64,000 nucleotides of DNA from contig NC_018014.1 of the NCBI RefSeq assembly GCF_000265425.1, positions 3,844,001-3,908,000 on the forward strand. Direction: 5' to 3'. A program made the translations under genes and the position numbers. Positions 26,046 to 35,461 of this stretch are shown here, in pieces; positions within the stretch are counted from its first letter, which is position 1; each line of letters begins with the position of its first letter. The notes under the pieces were generated by a model. The model saw only the letters and a program-made list of their open reading frames with translations, did no database searches and was not told the origin of the DNA. The stretch is from Terriglobus roseus DSM 18391. GTDB lineage: Bacteria > Acidobacteriota > Terriglobia > Terriglobales > Acidobacteriaceae.

Positions 26046-26975
26046 CTAAGAAATCTTTGCCCCTAAGGCAACTTCTGTCGGCAACACAACACCCGCAAGT
26101 CGCTCACCCGACGTTAGGCACTCTTCGACCGCGTTTTTGGCCTGCTCAAAGTCGGCTACCGAGCGAAGAATCAAAAGTACCGACGGTCCGGCACCCGACA
26201 ACGCGACGCCAAGAATCCCGTGATGACCTGCCAGCGGCAGCAACTTCGGTAGAAGCGGGCACGCGGCGGACCGATACGGCTGATGCATCCGGTCATCCAT
26301 CGCCCGCGCCAGCAGATCGCCACGACCTTGCGCGAACGCGGCGGTCAACATACTTACGCGCTGTACGTTGGCAATCGCATCTGCCTTTGAGTAGCTCTCC
26401 GGCAGCAGCGCACGCGCCTTCTTCGTCGACAGCGACGCATCCGGCATCACCACCAGCAAAGGCCAGCGAACCGGCGGCGTGATGCTCAATGCATCGATGA
26501 TCGGCGGGCCATCATCGGGCGTCAGCATGCTCGACACGGTCAGTCCGCCAAGCACGCACGCCGCAACGTTGTCTGGATGTCCCTCGCGCAACGAAGCCTC
26601 TGTAAGCACCTGCTCGCGAGTCCATCCAAGGCCGCCGAAGTGCGATGCCAGCGCAACACCCGCAACCAGCGCAGCCGCGGACGAACCGCAGCCCATGCCA
26701 AGCGGAATTTCGTTGTTCAGATCCAAGTGCAACGGCATCGGATCGATCCCCTGCCCCGTCAGTACGCTCTTGTAAGTCTCAAGCACCAGCGAGTCGGCAA
26801 CATCGCCGGTCTGCGCGGCATTGCGACCGCTTGCCTTGATGGAGAAGCCCTCGCCTTCCGCGGCCTCACGCGCCTCGATGTGCAGCGCAAAGTCCATCGC
26901 CAGGCCCAGCGCATCGAAACCCGGCCCCAGGTTCGCCGACGTTGCCGGCAGCTTCAGCTTGATGGGCGATGCCAT
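26046..26975 (-). CDS. thrB: Homoserine kinase
   Basis: This encodes 309 residues of the GHMP kinase family: PATSANLGPGFDALGLAMDF near the N-terminus, EIPLGMGCGSSAAALVAG as the phosphate-binding loop (PxGxGxGSSAA) and a C-terminal GVALSGAGPSVLLIL. It phosphorylates homoserine for threonine synthesis. The start lies 2 bases after the thrC stop, so the pair forms a thrC-thrB operon, the reverse of the E. coli order. Confidence 0.95.
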   Translation of the reverse strand: MASPIKLKLPATSANLGPGFDALGLAMDFALHIEAREAAEGEGFSIKASGRNAAQTGDVADSLVLETYKSVLTGQGIDPMPLHLDLNNEIPLGMGCGSSAAALVAGVALASHFGGLGWTREQVLTEASLREGHPDNVAACVLGGLTVSSMLTPDDGPPIIDALSITPPVRWPLLVVMPDASLSTKKARALLPESYSKADAIANVQRVSMLTAAFAQGRGDLLARAMDDRMHQPYRSAACPLLPKLLPLAGHHGILGVALSGAGPSVLLILRSVADFEQAKNAVEECLTSGERLAGVVLPTEVALGAKIS

Positions 26976-26977
26976 CG

Positions 26978-28330
26978 CTAAACCTTTACCGCCATCTCGG
27001 CCTCAAGCGCACGCATCACTGCGGACTCATTCGGCTCCAATACGATGGGTGGCTTGCGGAACGGCGCAGCTTCCGGAATGTCGGTCGCCAGCAGATCCTT
27101 GTGGAAGTCGATGGTGTACTCCGGGTCCTTCAGCGTATGGCCGGTCAGCAGCAGGACGACACGCTCGCCCGTCTGCACATGACCCGACTTCAGCAGCTTC
27201 TTCAAGCCCGCCAACGTCACAGCAGAAGCCGGCTCGCAGCCAATGCCTTCGGCACCGATCTGCGCCTTCGCAAGAGCGATCTCGCTCTCACTCGCCTGCT
27301 CGCACCATCCGCCCGTGGCCTCGATGATGCGGGCCGCCTTGCGCCAGCTCGCCGGATTACCAATGCGGATCGCCGTCGCGCGCGTATCTGCGGTCACCGG
27401 ATGCAGCATCTTCTCGGCATTCGTGAACCACTGGAAGAGCGGGTTCGCGCCCTCCGCCTGGATCACCGAAATCTTCGGAATACGGTCGATAAAGCCAAGA
27501 TGCTTCAACTCGCCAAAGCCTTTGCCCAGCGCCGATCCGTTCGCCAGGTTGCCGCCCGGAACGATCACATGGTCCGGCACCTGCCAGTCCAACTGCTCGC
27601 AGATCTCGATCGCCGGCGTCTTCTGACCTTCCAGGCGATAGGGGTTCACGCTGTTCAGCAGGTAGATGGGATTCTTCTTGACCATGTCGGTCAGCATCTT
27701 CACGCAACCGTCGAAGTCCGTCTTTAGCTGCACGGTCACGGCGCCATAGTCCATCGACTGCGACAGCTTGCCCCAGGCGATCTTGCCCTCAGGGATGAAG
27801 ACAATCGCCCGCAGACCCGCGCGAGCCGCATAAGCAGCCATCGCAGCGCTGGTATTGCCCGTAGAAGCGCAGGCGACCCACTGGTAGCCACGCTCAGCCG
27901 CGACCGACAGCGCAGCCGTCATGCCCGTGTCCTTGAACGATCCCGTCGGGTTCATGCCCTGGTGCTTGGCCAGCAGAAAGTCCAGCCCAAGCGCCTTCGC
28001 ATTCCGCGGCAGGTCGTACAGCGGCGTGTTGCCCTCGCGCAGCGTAATCGCATGCGCGTCGTCGTTCAGAATGGGCAGCAGGTCGCGGTAGCGCCAGACG
28101 CCGCTCTGATCAATAGGCAGCGTCGAGTCGCGACGCTCGGCCCAAAGGTGACGAAGTGCGCTGGCGTTAGGCTTGTTTGTGGCTGCCGCATCGCCGCGTG
28201 ACTCACTCCACGGGTACTCGACCTCGTAAAGTTCGCCGCTGGCGGGATCGCGGAAGTCGCTACTAACTGTCTCGGGAGCGATCCGTTCGCCACTTCCGAT
28301 GCATCGAAGCTGATGTGAACGCAATGACAT
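26978..28330 (-). CDS. thrC: Threonine synthase
   Basis: This encodes 450 residues with a PLP enzyme fold: REGNTPLYDLPRNAKALGLD, the PLP-lysine in NPTGSFKDTGMTAAL, CASTGNTSAAMAAYAARAGL (phosphate-binding loop) and VIVPGGNLANGSALGKG. An N-terminal extension (LRCIGSGERIAPET, then LYEVEYPW) is a short version of the domain seen in other threonine synthases. It makes threonine from phosphohomoserine. The start at 28330 overlaps, head to head, the start region of modA, so the two genes share a very compact divergent promoter region. Confidence 0.95.
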   Translation of the reverse strand: MSLRSHQLRCIGSGERIAPETVSSDFRDPASGELYEVEYPWSESRGDAAATNKPNASALRHLWAERRDSTLPIDQSGVWRYRDLLPILNDDAHAITLREGNTPLYDLPRNAKALGLDFLLAKHQGMNPTGSFKDTGMTAALSVAAERGYQWVACASTGNTSAAMAAYAARAGLRAIVFIPEGKIAWGKLSQSMDYGAVTVQLKTDFDGCVKMLTDMVKKNPIYLLNSVNPYRLEGQKTPAIEICEQLDWQVPDHVIVPGGNLANGSALGKGFGELKHLGFIDRIPKISVIQAEGANPLFQWFTNAEKMLHPVTADTRATAIRIGNPASWRKAARIIEATGGWCEQASESEIALAKAQIGAEGIGCEPASAVTLAGLKKLLKSGHVQTGERVVLLLTGHTLKDPEYTIDFHKDLLATDIPEAAPFRKPPIVLEPNESAVMRALEAEMAVKV

Positions 28331-29175
28331 GGATGACTCTAGGGTACCGCACCGTACACAACACGGTGGCTCGCACCGCGCAGAACGCGGTGAACCGCAC
28401 CTCACGCCGTAGCTTCTCCGCGATGCTCGCCGCCGTTCTCCTGACGGCTGCAACGCCATTCGCACTGCATGCGCAGGAAAAGGTTGTCACCGTCGCCGCG
28501 GCCGCCGACATGGAACCGGTGCTGCAGGTCTTCGGCCCGATCTTCGAGAAAAAGACGGGCATCAAGCTCAAGGTCTCCTTCGCGTCGTCGGCAACGCTCT
28601 CGCAGCAGATCCAGAACGGATCGCCCGCCGACATCTTCCTCTCGGCCGATTTCTACTTCGCAGAACAGCTCGTCGCCAGCAGCCTGACCGAGACAAAGTC
28701 ACCGATCCCCTACGCGAAAGGCGTCCTCGTCCTCTGGACCAGCAACGGCTCTCGCTTCAAGCCGCTGACCATCGACAACCTCTCGCGCAAGGACCTCAAA
28801 TCCGTCGCCATCGCCAACCCCGACCGAGCGCCCTACGGCCGCTCCGCCGTCATCGTTCTCAAGCGTATGAAGCTGTGGGATAACGTCGCACCGCACATCG
28901 TGCAGGCTGAAAGCGTCTCACAGGCCGGACAATTCGCCCTCAGTGGCAACGCCGAACTCGCCCTGATGTCGCAGACCGTCGCAATGTCACCCGCCTACCG
29001 CAACAAGGGCAACTTCGTCCTCTTTCCCTTCAGCCAGTACCCCGAGATCATTCAAAGCGCCGTCATCCTGAAAAAGGGCGAAAATCGCGAAGGCGCACAC
29101 GCCCTGCTGAACTTCATCCTGAGTCCCCAGGTCCAGCAGAGCCTGCCCAAGTTAGGCCTGCAGTCCGTAAAATGA
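28324..29175 (+). CDS. modA: Molybdate-binding periplasmic protein
   Basis: This encodes about 283 residues. The signal peptide is RRSFSAMLAAVLLTAATPFA, cut near HAQ; the mature protein has VTVAAAADMEPVLQVFGPIF, VSFASSATLSQQIQNGSPAD (oxyanion loop), IFLSADFYFAEQL, ANPDRAPYGRSAVIV and ALMSQTVAMS. This is the ModA pattern for molybdate or tungstate. The start is unclear (GTG 28315, ATG 28324 or ATG 28333), because the region overlaps thrC's first codons. The cognate permease and ATPase lie 3.2 kb downstream. Confidence 0.9.
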   Translation: MTWMTLGYRTVHNTVARTAQNAVNRTSRRSFSAMLAAVLLTAATPFALHAQEKVVTVAAAADMEPVLQVFGPIFEKKTGIKLKVSFASSATLSQQIQNGSPADIFLSADFYFAEQLVASSLTETKSPIPYAKGVLVLWTSNGSRFKPLTIDNLSRKDLKSVAIANPDRAPYGRSAVIVLKRMKLWDNVAPHIVQAESVSQAGQFALSGNAELALMSQTVAMSPAYRNKGNFVLFPFSQYPEIIQSAVILKKGENREGAHALLNFILSPQVQQSLPKLGLQSVK

Positions 29176-29241
29176 ACCCCGCTACGAGCGCGGCCTTCCG
29201 CAACACGAAAAACGACAGGCAGGGCGGAGCAAGGAGGCAAG

Positions 29242-30176
29242 TTGAAGGCCTTTGCGTTGGGATCCAAAGCCGGTTCTTTCGATCTGAGAGAGATCGACAT
29301 CGCTGATCCGTCGCCGTCGACGGATCAGGTACTCGTTCGCGTGCACGCTGTGGGCGTCACCCCTACCGAGCTCCTCTGGTATTCGAGCACGCATAACAAG
29401 GACGGTTCAGCTCGTGCCAACGCTGTTCCGGGCCATGAGTTCAGCGGCATCGTCGAATCCATCGGCTCTCAGGCAACGGATTTCGTACCGGGCGATGCAG
29501 TCTTCGGCATGAACGACTGGTTCCTGGACGGAGCCACTGCAGACTTCTGCGTAGCCTCGGAGAAGGACATCGTTGCGAAGCCAGCGTCGCTTTCGCACAC
29601 CGACGCAGCAGCCATCCCAATCGCGGCACTGACGGGATGGCAAGGCCTCGTGGACCACGGACGTATCAAGGCTGGCGACCGAGTGCTCATCGTCGGTGCC
29701 GGCGGCAGCGTCGGCCTCATGGCGGTGCAGATTGCCGTCATGCACGGCTGCCGCGTTATCGCGTCCGCCTCCCCATCGCAGGCGGACACCCTGAAAGAGC
29801 TCGGGTGCGAACACGTGCTCGACTACAAGACGCAGGCTTTTGAAGACCACCTCAAAGATCTTGATGTCGTCTTTGACGCAATTGGTTCTGACACTCTTGC
29901 TCGAGCGAAACCGCTGCTCGTTGAAGGTGGTCGTATGGTCACCATCGCTGCCGATCCGAAAACAGCGACGATCCGTTGATCAAAGAAAGTTTCTTCATCG
30001 TCATTCCGTCGCGCGAACAACTCTCACATGTGGCGCAGTGGGTTGAGAACCATCAACTCAAGGTCTTCGTGAAGGGTGTGCTTCCACTCCGTTCAGCTCC
30101 CGCAGCTTATTCCACTGGCAGTGCGCCGGCCGCCCTGGGAAAGCTTGTTCTGATAGCGGAAGAGAGCTTGCGCTAG
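29242..30176 (+). pseudogene. Zinc-type NADP-dependent oxidoreductase (quinone reductase-like), frameshifted
   Basis: The first 245 codons encode the MDR fold: a GroES-like start (VRVHAVGVTPTELLWYSS), VPGHEFSGIVESIG and VLIVGAGGSVGLMAVQIA (NADP site). At 29977 a TGA ends this frame. The remainder continues in the next frame (LIKESFFIVIPSREQL, then GKLVLIAEESL), exactly what the family has at its C-terminus. One base is missing near CCGTTGATC. The true state may be a pseudogene or a sequencing error, since the rest is well preserved. Confidence 0.8.
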
Positions 30177-30248
30177 CAACTCATGCCGCAAATTCAGCGG
30201 AGGTGAAATCTGCGGAACATCGGATGGACGATCTGCGTAAGACCACCC

Positions 30249-30980
30249 ATGCGCCTACTCTTCCTTGCCGCCGGTCTGCTCTCCGCCTCCTGTGCCTTCG
30301 CACAGACCAACTTCGATGTAGCCACCGTCAAGCCGAGCAGCGGAGCGGTACAGTATGAACACGACGGCGAGACGACCGTCTCCCACGGCACCCTGCGGAT
30401 GCATGACGTTACGTTGCTCACCTCCATCAAGTGGGCCTATCAGGTGCAGCGCGTACAGATCGACGGGCCGGAAGACATTGGCCACCAGCACTACGACATC
30501 ATCGCCAAAGTTGACGGAGAGCCGACTGTGGAGCAGATGCGCGTCATGCTTCGCCAACTGCTCGCCGAGCGATTTGCGCTGAAGCTGCACCCTGGAACAA
30601 AGGAAGTGAATGCCTACAGCCTCACCATCGCACCCAAGGGATTGAAGAAGCTGAAAGCTTCAATACAGAAGGACGGCGAAGCCTGGCACCAGAACTCGTC
30701 GCTGGGCATGGTGGCGAAGAACTTCAGCATGCAGGACTTTGTGACGTACATGTCTGACCCGTTGGACGCACCTCTTGTCGACAAGACGAACCTGCCGGGC
30801 AGATACGACTTTGACCTCGACTTCCGTCCCTACGTGGACCAGGCGAGCGACATCCATGCAGACCCGAAGGCCGTGCTGAAAGCTGCGTTTGAAGGAGAAC
30901 TCGGATTGCGCCTGGTGCGCGAGCCCAGCACCATCACGACGCTCGTAATCGACCATGTCGGTCCACCCACTCCCAACTAG
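30249..30980 (+). CDS. TIGR03435-type secreted protein
   Basis: This encodes 243 residues with a signal peptide (MRLLFLAAGLLSASCAFAQ). Family hallmarks follow: FDVATVKPSS right after the cleavage site, HDVTLLTSIKWAYQV, YDIIAKVDGEPTVEQMRVML, QLLAERFALKLH, LVDKTNLPGRYDFDLDF and a C-terminal LVIDHVGPPTPN. This family is strongly expanded in soil Acidobacteriota and its role is unknown. It is the best taxonomic marker in the window. Confidence 0.93.
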   Translation: MRLLFLAAGLLSASCAFAQTNFDVATVKPSSGAVQYEHDGETTVSHGTLRMHDVTLLTSIKWAYQVQRVQIDGPEDIGHQHYDIIAKVDGEPTVEQMRVMLRQLLAERFALKLHPGTKEVNAYSLTIAPKGLKKLKASIQKDGEAWHQNSSLGMVAKNFSMQDFVTYMSDPLDAPLVDKTNLPGRYDFDLDFRPYVDQASDIHADPKAVLKAAFEGELGLRLVREPSTITTLVIDHVGPPTPN

Positions 30981-31082
30981 GGCGGACGGATGGTGGGGCC
31001 CATCCTACGGGTGCTGCGTCCGCGGAAGAGCACAGCGGGAAGAAGGCCTCCCTCGTTCTAACGCAGGACGGTCGTCGGCGCC

Positions 31083-32156
31083 TTACTCTGTCGACTCGAT
31101 TGCCAGGGGAGGCGTGGTATTGCGGTTCTTCAACCACTGCAGAGTCACGCCTTCCGGAGACTTCCTTGGCGGCAGCTTGTCCAGGTCTGGCATGTAAATC
31201 TCCAGGCCGGCCTTCTCTGTCATGCGCGTCGTCCCATAGACGAGTTGGGCCTGGTAGTTCACCAGGTCCAGGTCAAACCAGGTGTCCTTCGACGCGTCGA
31301 TCATCGTAAGGTCCACCTGGTGCATGGTGAGCTTGCCAAAGTCCAGATTGCCGCCCGAAAGCCGCAGGAAGTTATGCCATTGCGCAAGATTCCGCTCGTC
31401 GTGGCCTGCGTTGCCATAGATGACCGTCAGGTCGGAGTCCGAAGCAGTCACCGATGTGATGTGGCCGTGAATGTGGGGCGGGGGCAGCAGTCGCTGGGTA
31501 TCAAAGAAGATGTCGTTGTCGACGATCTGAACGCCGGGGGTCTGGGACTTCGAGACGAGATCGGCAAGGTCGACACGGAATAGGCCAAAGAGGCCCTTCA
31601 TCGGCACCTTGAGGACGTTCAGCTTGGTCAGGTGGTACTGAAGACGACCGTCCGGCAACGGCGTCAACGTGCCGTCGAGGCGCACCGGCAGCGAAACCAC
31701 CTTGCGAACCGTGCCCTGCAGGCGAATCTGTCCACCCTCATTGGAAATCTTGATGTTCTTCAACGGAGCCTTGCTCGACGCTTCGCCGTTCAGGAAGTCG
31801 GCGATGTCGGCGAGCTTGACGTTGATGACGCCCTTATCGATCTCCAGGACGAACGAGTTGGAATCGTCGAAGGATGGGTTGCGGGCTTCACTGGTGCGCA
31901 GCATGCGGCCCCGGATCCAGCGGACGTACACGCGAAAGTGATCCCCTTTACGCAGCAGCAGGTTGTGAGCGTAGACCATCGTGGGCTCGATGGGCGATTT
32001 GGGTGTCCTGGTGGAGGGGTCTGCCGGGATGTCGGTGTAAATGGTCGTGGGCGCGGGAGAAAGATGGCGGCCAAGATAGAAAGACAACGCGCACAGGACC
32101 AGGACGCCAGTGGTCCACAGGACGAACGCGGGAATAGATTTGATCTTGTCGAGCAC
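31083..32156 (-). CDS. Membrane-anchored protein of unknown function
   Basis: This encodes about 357 residues: one N-terminal helix (IPAFVLWTTGVLVLCALSFYL) and a large extracytoplasmic part. Repeated beta-strand patterns (VINVKLADIADFLNG, IRLQGTVRKVVSLPVRLDGTL, GKLTMHQVDLTMIDAS) resemble lipid-transfer or AsmA-like folds only loosely. The start is unclear: the GTG at 32156 (VLDKIKS) or the ATG at 32270, which has GGAGGA too close for normal spacing. The still longer frame overlaps modB on the opposite strand and is unlikely. Confidence 0.65.
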   Translation of the reverse strand: MLDKIKSIPAFVLWTTGVLVLCALSFYLGRHLSPAPTTIYTDIPADPSTRTPKSPIEPTMVYAHNLLLRKGDHFRVYVRWIRGRMLRTSEARNPSFDDSNSFVLEIDKGVINVKLADIADFLNGEASSKAPLKNIKISNEGGQIRLQGTVRKVVSLPVRLDGTLTPLPDGRLQYHLTKLNVLKVPMKGLFGLFRVDLADLVSKSQTPGVQIVDNDIFFDTQRLLPPPHIHGHITSVTASDSDLTVIYGNAGHDERNLAQWHNFLRLSGGNLDFGKLTMHQVDLTMIDASKDTWFDLDLVNYQAQLVYGTTRMTEKAGLEIYMPDLDKLPPRKSPEGVTLQWLKNRNTTPPLAIESTE

Positions 32157-32394
32157 GCTCAGAGGTAGATAGGTGCAGCGGCGGGGAGGGTTGTTTGGAG
32201 CGACCGGGATGAGGCGCCACAGAACGATTCCAGTGCGACATTGCCGCTCTGGCGCGGCCTGTAGGCTCATTCCTCCAAGAGCATCGAGAGGCTCTACAGC
32301 AGGCGCCTGCCGTCCCGGTAAATCACAGGACCTGCAGCCACTCGCAGGCCCATCCGTTTCCAATCGCATAAAATCGTAGAAAGGGGGCAATCGA

Positions 32395-33066
32395 CTGGAT
32401 CCCGAAGCTCTCTGGCTGACGCTGCGTCTCGCGGCTCTGACAACATTCCTCCTCCTGGTCATCGCCCTCCCGCTCGCCGGTTGGATCGCTCTCGCTCGCA
32501 CCCGCATCCGCTTCCTCGCCGAGGCCCTCATCGCGCTGCCGCTGGTGCTTCCACCGACCGTTCTCGGCTTTTACCTGCTCGTCGGCCTTGGCCCCACGAC
32601 GGCTCTCGGCCGCACCGTAACGGCGATGCTCGGCCACACCCTCGCCTTCTCCTTCACAGGATTGGTAGTAGGCTCCGTCCTCTACAGCCTGCCGTTTGCG
32701 GTGCAGCCCATCGTTGCGGGCCTACGTGCGGTGGACCCGGTATTCCTCGAGGCGGCAGCAACACTCGGAGCATCACCCATACGCCGGTACCTCCGCATCG
32801 CCATGCCGCTCGCGAAGGGCTCCATCCTGACTGCGGCTGTCCTCACCTTCACCCACACCGTCGGCGAGTTCGGCGTCGTCCTCATGCTCGGCGGCAGCAT
32901 TCCCGGCCGCACCAAGACACTCTCCATCGCGCTCTACAATCTGGTCGAGAACGGCGACTTCGCCTCCGCCTCGCACCTCGCCCTGCTGCTTATGGGCTTC
33001 TCAACCCTCGCGCTCGTGCTGCTCTACATGCGCCCGTCGTCGCGGCGAACGCGGGCCGTCACATGA
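32395..33066 (+). CDS. modB: Molybdate ABC transporter permease
   Basis: This encodes 223 residues. The frame is open after a TAG at 32377, and the first possible start is a CTG at 32395 with AAAGGGGG 8 bases upstream. This gives LDPEALWLTLRLAALTTFLL, the expected N-terminus of ModB; a start at the GTG at 32545 would delete the first two helices. Further motifs: LPPTVLGFYLL, VDPVFLEAAATLGASPIRRY (EAA loop) and HTVGEFGVVLMLGG. The stop overlaps modC (ATGA). Confidence 0.88.
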   Translation: MDPEALWLTLRLAALTTFLLLVIALPLAGWIALARTRIRFLAEALIALPLVLPPTVLGFYLLVGLGPTTALGRTVTAMLGHTLAFSFTGLVVGSVLYSLPFAVQPIVAGLRAVDPVFLEAAATLGASPIRRYLRIAMPLAKGSILTAAVLTFTHTVGEFGVVLMLGGSIPGRTKTLSIALYNLVENGDFASASHLALLLMGFSTLALVLLYMRPSSRRTRAVT

Positions 33067-33740
33067 AGGAACTCAAGATCAAATGCGATGCCCCCATCGG
33101 CGGCATTCGCCTTCGGGTGGACACCACGCTCTCCAATCCCTCGACGGCGCTCTTTGGTCCGTCGGGCTCGGGAAAGTCTTCCCTGCTGCGCATCGTCGCA
33201 GGCCTCTGGATACCAGCAGGTACCGAGGTAAGGCTGGACGGCGTCGACCTTACGCAACTCCCGCCGCACAAGCGCCGCATCGCACTCGTCGCGCAGGAGA
33301 CGGCCCTCTTTCCCCATATGAGCGTGGCTGAGAACATCCAGTTCGCCACTGGACCAAGGAGCGGCGAAGGCGGCTTCGAAACGGCTCTCCATCTCTTCGA
33401 CCTGCAGCCGCTGCAGAACGCCCGCATCGCCACACTCTCCGGCGGCGAACGCAAGCGCGTCGCCATCGCCCGCGCGCTCGCCAGCTTCCCGCGTGTGTTG
33501 CTTCTTGATGAGGTCTTTACCGGCATGCACCGCACGCAGCGCAACGACCTGATCCTGCGCGTGCGCGAACACTGTGCGCAGCGCGGTATCGGCATCCTCT
33601 CCGTCACGCACGAACCGACGGAAGCGCTGTTGTTGAATGACGAGACGCTCGCCATGGACGATGGAAAGATTACCGCACAGGGGCCGACGCGCGAGGTCCT
33701 CTCGAACGATCTCTCGCTGCTCGAATCAACACGGGACTAA
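33063..33740 (+). CDS. modC: Molybdate ABC transporter ATPase
   Basis: This encodes 225 residues: Walker A FGPSGSGKSSLLRIVAGLW, Q-loop VAQETALFPHMSVAEN, signature LSGGERKRVAIARAL, Walker B RVLLLDEVF and H-loop LSVTHEP. It lacks the C-terminal MOP (molybdate-binding) domain present in E. coli ModC (about 350 residues), so it is a short-form ModC. It overlaps modB by 4 bases. Confidence 0.92.
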   Translation: MKELKIKCDAPIGGIRLRVDTTLSNPSTALFGPSGSGKSSLLRIVAGLWIPAGTEVRLDGVDLTQLPPHKRRIALVAQETALFPHMSVAENIQFATGPRSGEGGFETALHLFDLQPLQNARIATLSGGERKRVAIARALASFPRVLLLDEVFTGMHRTQRNDLILRVREHCAQRGIGILSVTHEPTEALLLNDETLAMDDGKITAQGPTREVLSNDLSLLESTRD

Positions 33741-34813
33741 CCGACGCTGACCGGCTCCTGCTCCAACTCAATTTCGAACTGGGCTCGAACATCCGCAATG
33801 ATCCGTTCGCGCAGTGCGATCACGTCGGCCGCAGTCGCACCGCCACGATTCACCAACGCCAGCGTGTGCCGTGTCGAGATGCCCGCATTCCCCAGCGCGA
33901 AGCCACGGACAAAGCCGGCGCGCTCCAGCAGCCATGCAGCCGGCAGCTTCACCATTCCATCGCCCGCAGGCCAGTGCGGAACCGTATCGACGCCGACACC
34001 GGCCACCTCTGACGCGTGCAGCAGTGCCTCGTGCGAGACGATCGGATTGCGAAAGAACGAACCAGCCGACCGCGAGTTGGGATCGGCCGGATCGAAGACC
34101 ATGCCCTTGCCACGACGAATCGTCCGCACCGCCTCTGCAACCTCCGCCAGCGACGGCAAAGCCTGTGGTGTCGTCACATCCGACACGCCCGCAACGAGCA
34201 AGCCAAAGTGCTTCCGCAGATCTGCATAAGCCAGCTTCGGCGCGCCATCCGGCCGCAGGCGAAAGTCCACGCGAACAACGATGTAGCGCCCACGTTCTGT
34301 CGTATTGAAGATGCTGGTGCGATAGGCAAAGCCGCACTCCGCGTTCGATAGCTCCACGAACGCCTGTGTCTGCGTATCGAAGCAGCGCACCACCGCAATG
34401 GTCTCCGCGACCTCCTGCCCGTACGCTCCCACGTTCTGCACCGGCGTGCCGCCCACCGTACCGGGAATGCCCGCCAGGCACTCCATGCCGGCCAGATCCC
34501 GCTCCACGGCGAACTGGACAAGTCCATCCCACGACTCACCCGCACCTACCCGCAGCAGCGGGTGCCCTTCTGGCATCGCCTCCTGCTCCATGCGGCGGAT
34601 CGCCATATGCAGCACCACACCAGGAAATCCATCATCGGCGATCAGCAGATTGCTGCCACCCCCCAGGACGAAGAGAGGCAGATCGCACCCGCGCGCGAAT
34701 CTGACGGCCTCTGCGACGTCATCTTCGGACGTGACCGTCAGAAACCACTTGGCCGGGCCGCCGATCCCCAGGGTCGTGAACGGCGCGAGAGCTACATGTT
34801 CCTCGATAAGCAC
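33737..34813 (-). CDS. murB: UDP-N-acetylenolpyruvoylglucosamine reductase
   Basis: This encodes 358 residues, an FAD enzyme of peptidoglycan precursor synthesis. Motifs: APFTTLGIGGPAKWF, LFVLGGGSNLLIADDGFPG (FAD site), CLAGIPGTVGGTPVQNVGAY, AYRTSIFN and DPNSRSAGSFFRNPIV (the active-site Ser/acid region). It is of the longer MurB type. I choose the GTG at 34813 (VLIEEHVAL) from alignment with the family's usual N-terminus; an ATG at 34879 would add 22 atypical residues. Confidence 0.95.
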   Translation of the reverse strand: MLIEEHVALAPFTTLGIGGPAKWFLTVTSEDDVAEAVRFARGCDLPLFVLGGGSNLLIADDGFPGVVLHMAIRRMEQEAMPEGHPLLRVGAGESWDGLVQFAVERDLAGMECLAGIPGTVGGTPVQNVGAYGQEVAETIAVVRCFDTQTQAFVELSNAECGFAYRTSIFNTTERGRYIVVRVDFRLRPDGAPKLAYADLRKHFGLLVAGVSDVTTPQALPSLAEVAEAVRTIRRGKGMVFDPADPNSRSAGSFFRNPIVSHEALLHASEVAGVGVDTVPHWPAGDGMVKLPAAWLLERAGFVRGFALGNAGISTRHTLALVNRGGATAADVIALRERIIADVRAQFEIELEQEPVSVG

Positions 34814-34940
34814 GGATTTCAGCCTACCAGCGTCCACTCGGCCACATGACGCCGGGAACCGAAGCGGATGCCCGCGCATCCAGATAGAATCAATTCAACG
34901 AACTGCCGCGGGCTTTCACCCCGATTGGCATGGAGGAAGC

Positions 34941-35366
34941 ATGTATCCAGAGATTATGGTGATCCCGATGCGCGAAGAGCTGACGCGCGCAGGCATCAGC
35001 GAAGCACGCACCGCCGCCGAAGTGGACCAGGCCCTGGCCCAGTCCGGAACGACGCTTGTCGTCGTCAACTCCATCTGCGGTTGCGCAGCCGGCAAGATGC
35101 GGCCCGGCGTTCGCATGGCCATGGAGCACACCCAGAAGCCGGATCACGCCATCACCGTCTTCGCAGGCCAGGATCGTGAAGCAACTGATAAGGCACGTGG
35201 CTACTTCGGTGGACACCCGCCCACCTCGCCCGCCATCGCCATCCTGCGCGACGGCCAGCTCGTCTACCTGATGCAGCGCTCTGCAATTGAAGGCGCAAAT
35301 GCGCCGGCAATCGCACAGGAACTGGCGCGCGCATTCGACGCGTACTGCGCCAAAGCAAACGCGTAA
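34941..35366 (+). CDS. BrxA/BrxB-family bacilliredoxin
   Basis: This encodes 141 residues. The family signature is complete: MYPEIMVIPMREELTRAG at the N-terminus, the CGC active site in VVNSICGCAAGKMRPG, and HPPTSPAIAILRDG. These proteins remove bacillithiol or similar mixed disulphides, or have disulphide isomerase activity. GGAGGAAGC precedes the ATG. It is read divergently from murB. Confidence 0.93.
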   Translation: MYPEIMVIPMREELTRAGISEARTAAEVDQALAQSGTTLVVVNSICGCAAGKMRPGVRMAMEHTQKPDHAITVFAGQDREATDKARGYFGGHPPTSPAIAILRDGQLVYLMQRSAIEGANAPAIAQELARAFDAYCAKANA

Positions 35367-35390
35367 GCCACTAGGTACACGATTCACCGC

Positions 35391-35416
35391 AACGGGGAGG
35401 CTTCGGCCTCCCCGTT
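35391..35416 (+). terminator. Rho-independent terminator after the bacilliredoxin gene
   Basis: AACGGGGAGGC-TTCG-GCCTCCCCGTT is an 11-bp perfect stem with a UUCG tetraloop, 25 bases after the stop codon, followed by CGTTGTTTCG. It is a strong hairpin with a modest T-run. Confidence 0.8.
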
Positions 35417-35461
35417 CGTTGTTTCGCTCAACTTTCCGTTCCGTGCGCCGATAGGCCATGT

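Noticed and set aside
32157-32531. Longer start for the minus-strand membrane protein next to modB
   Set aside because: It would overlap modB head-on and has no signal-like or conserved residues in that part.
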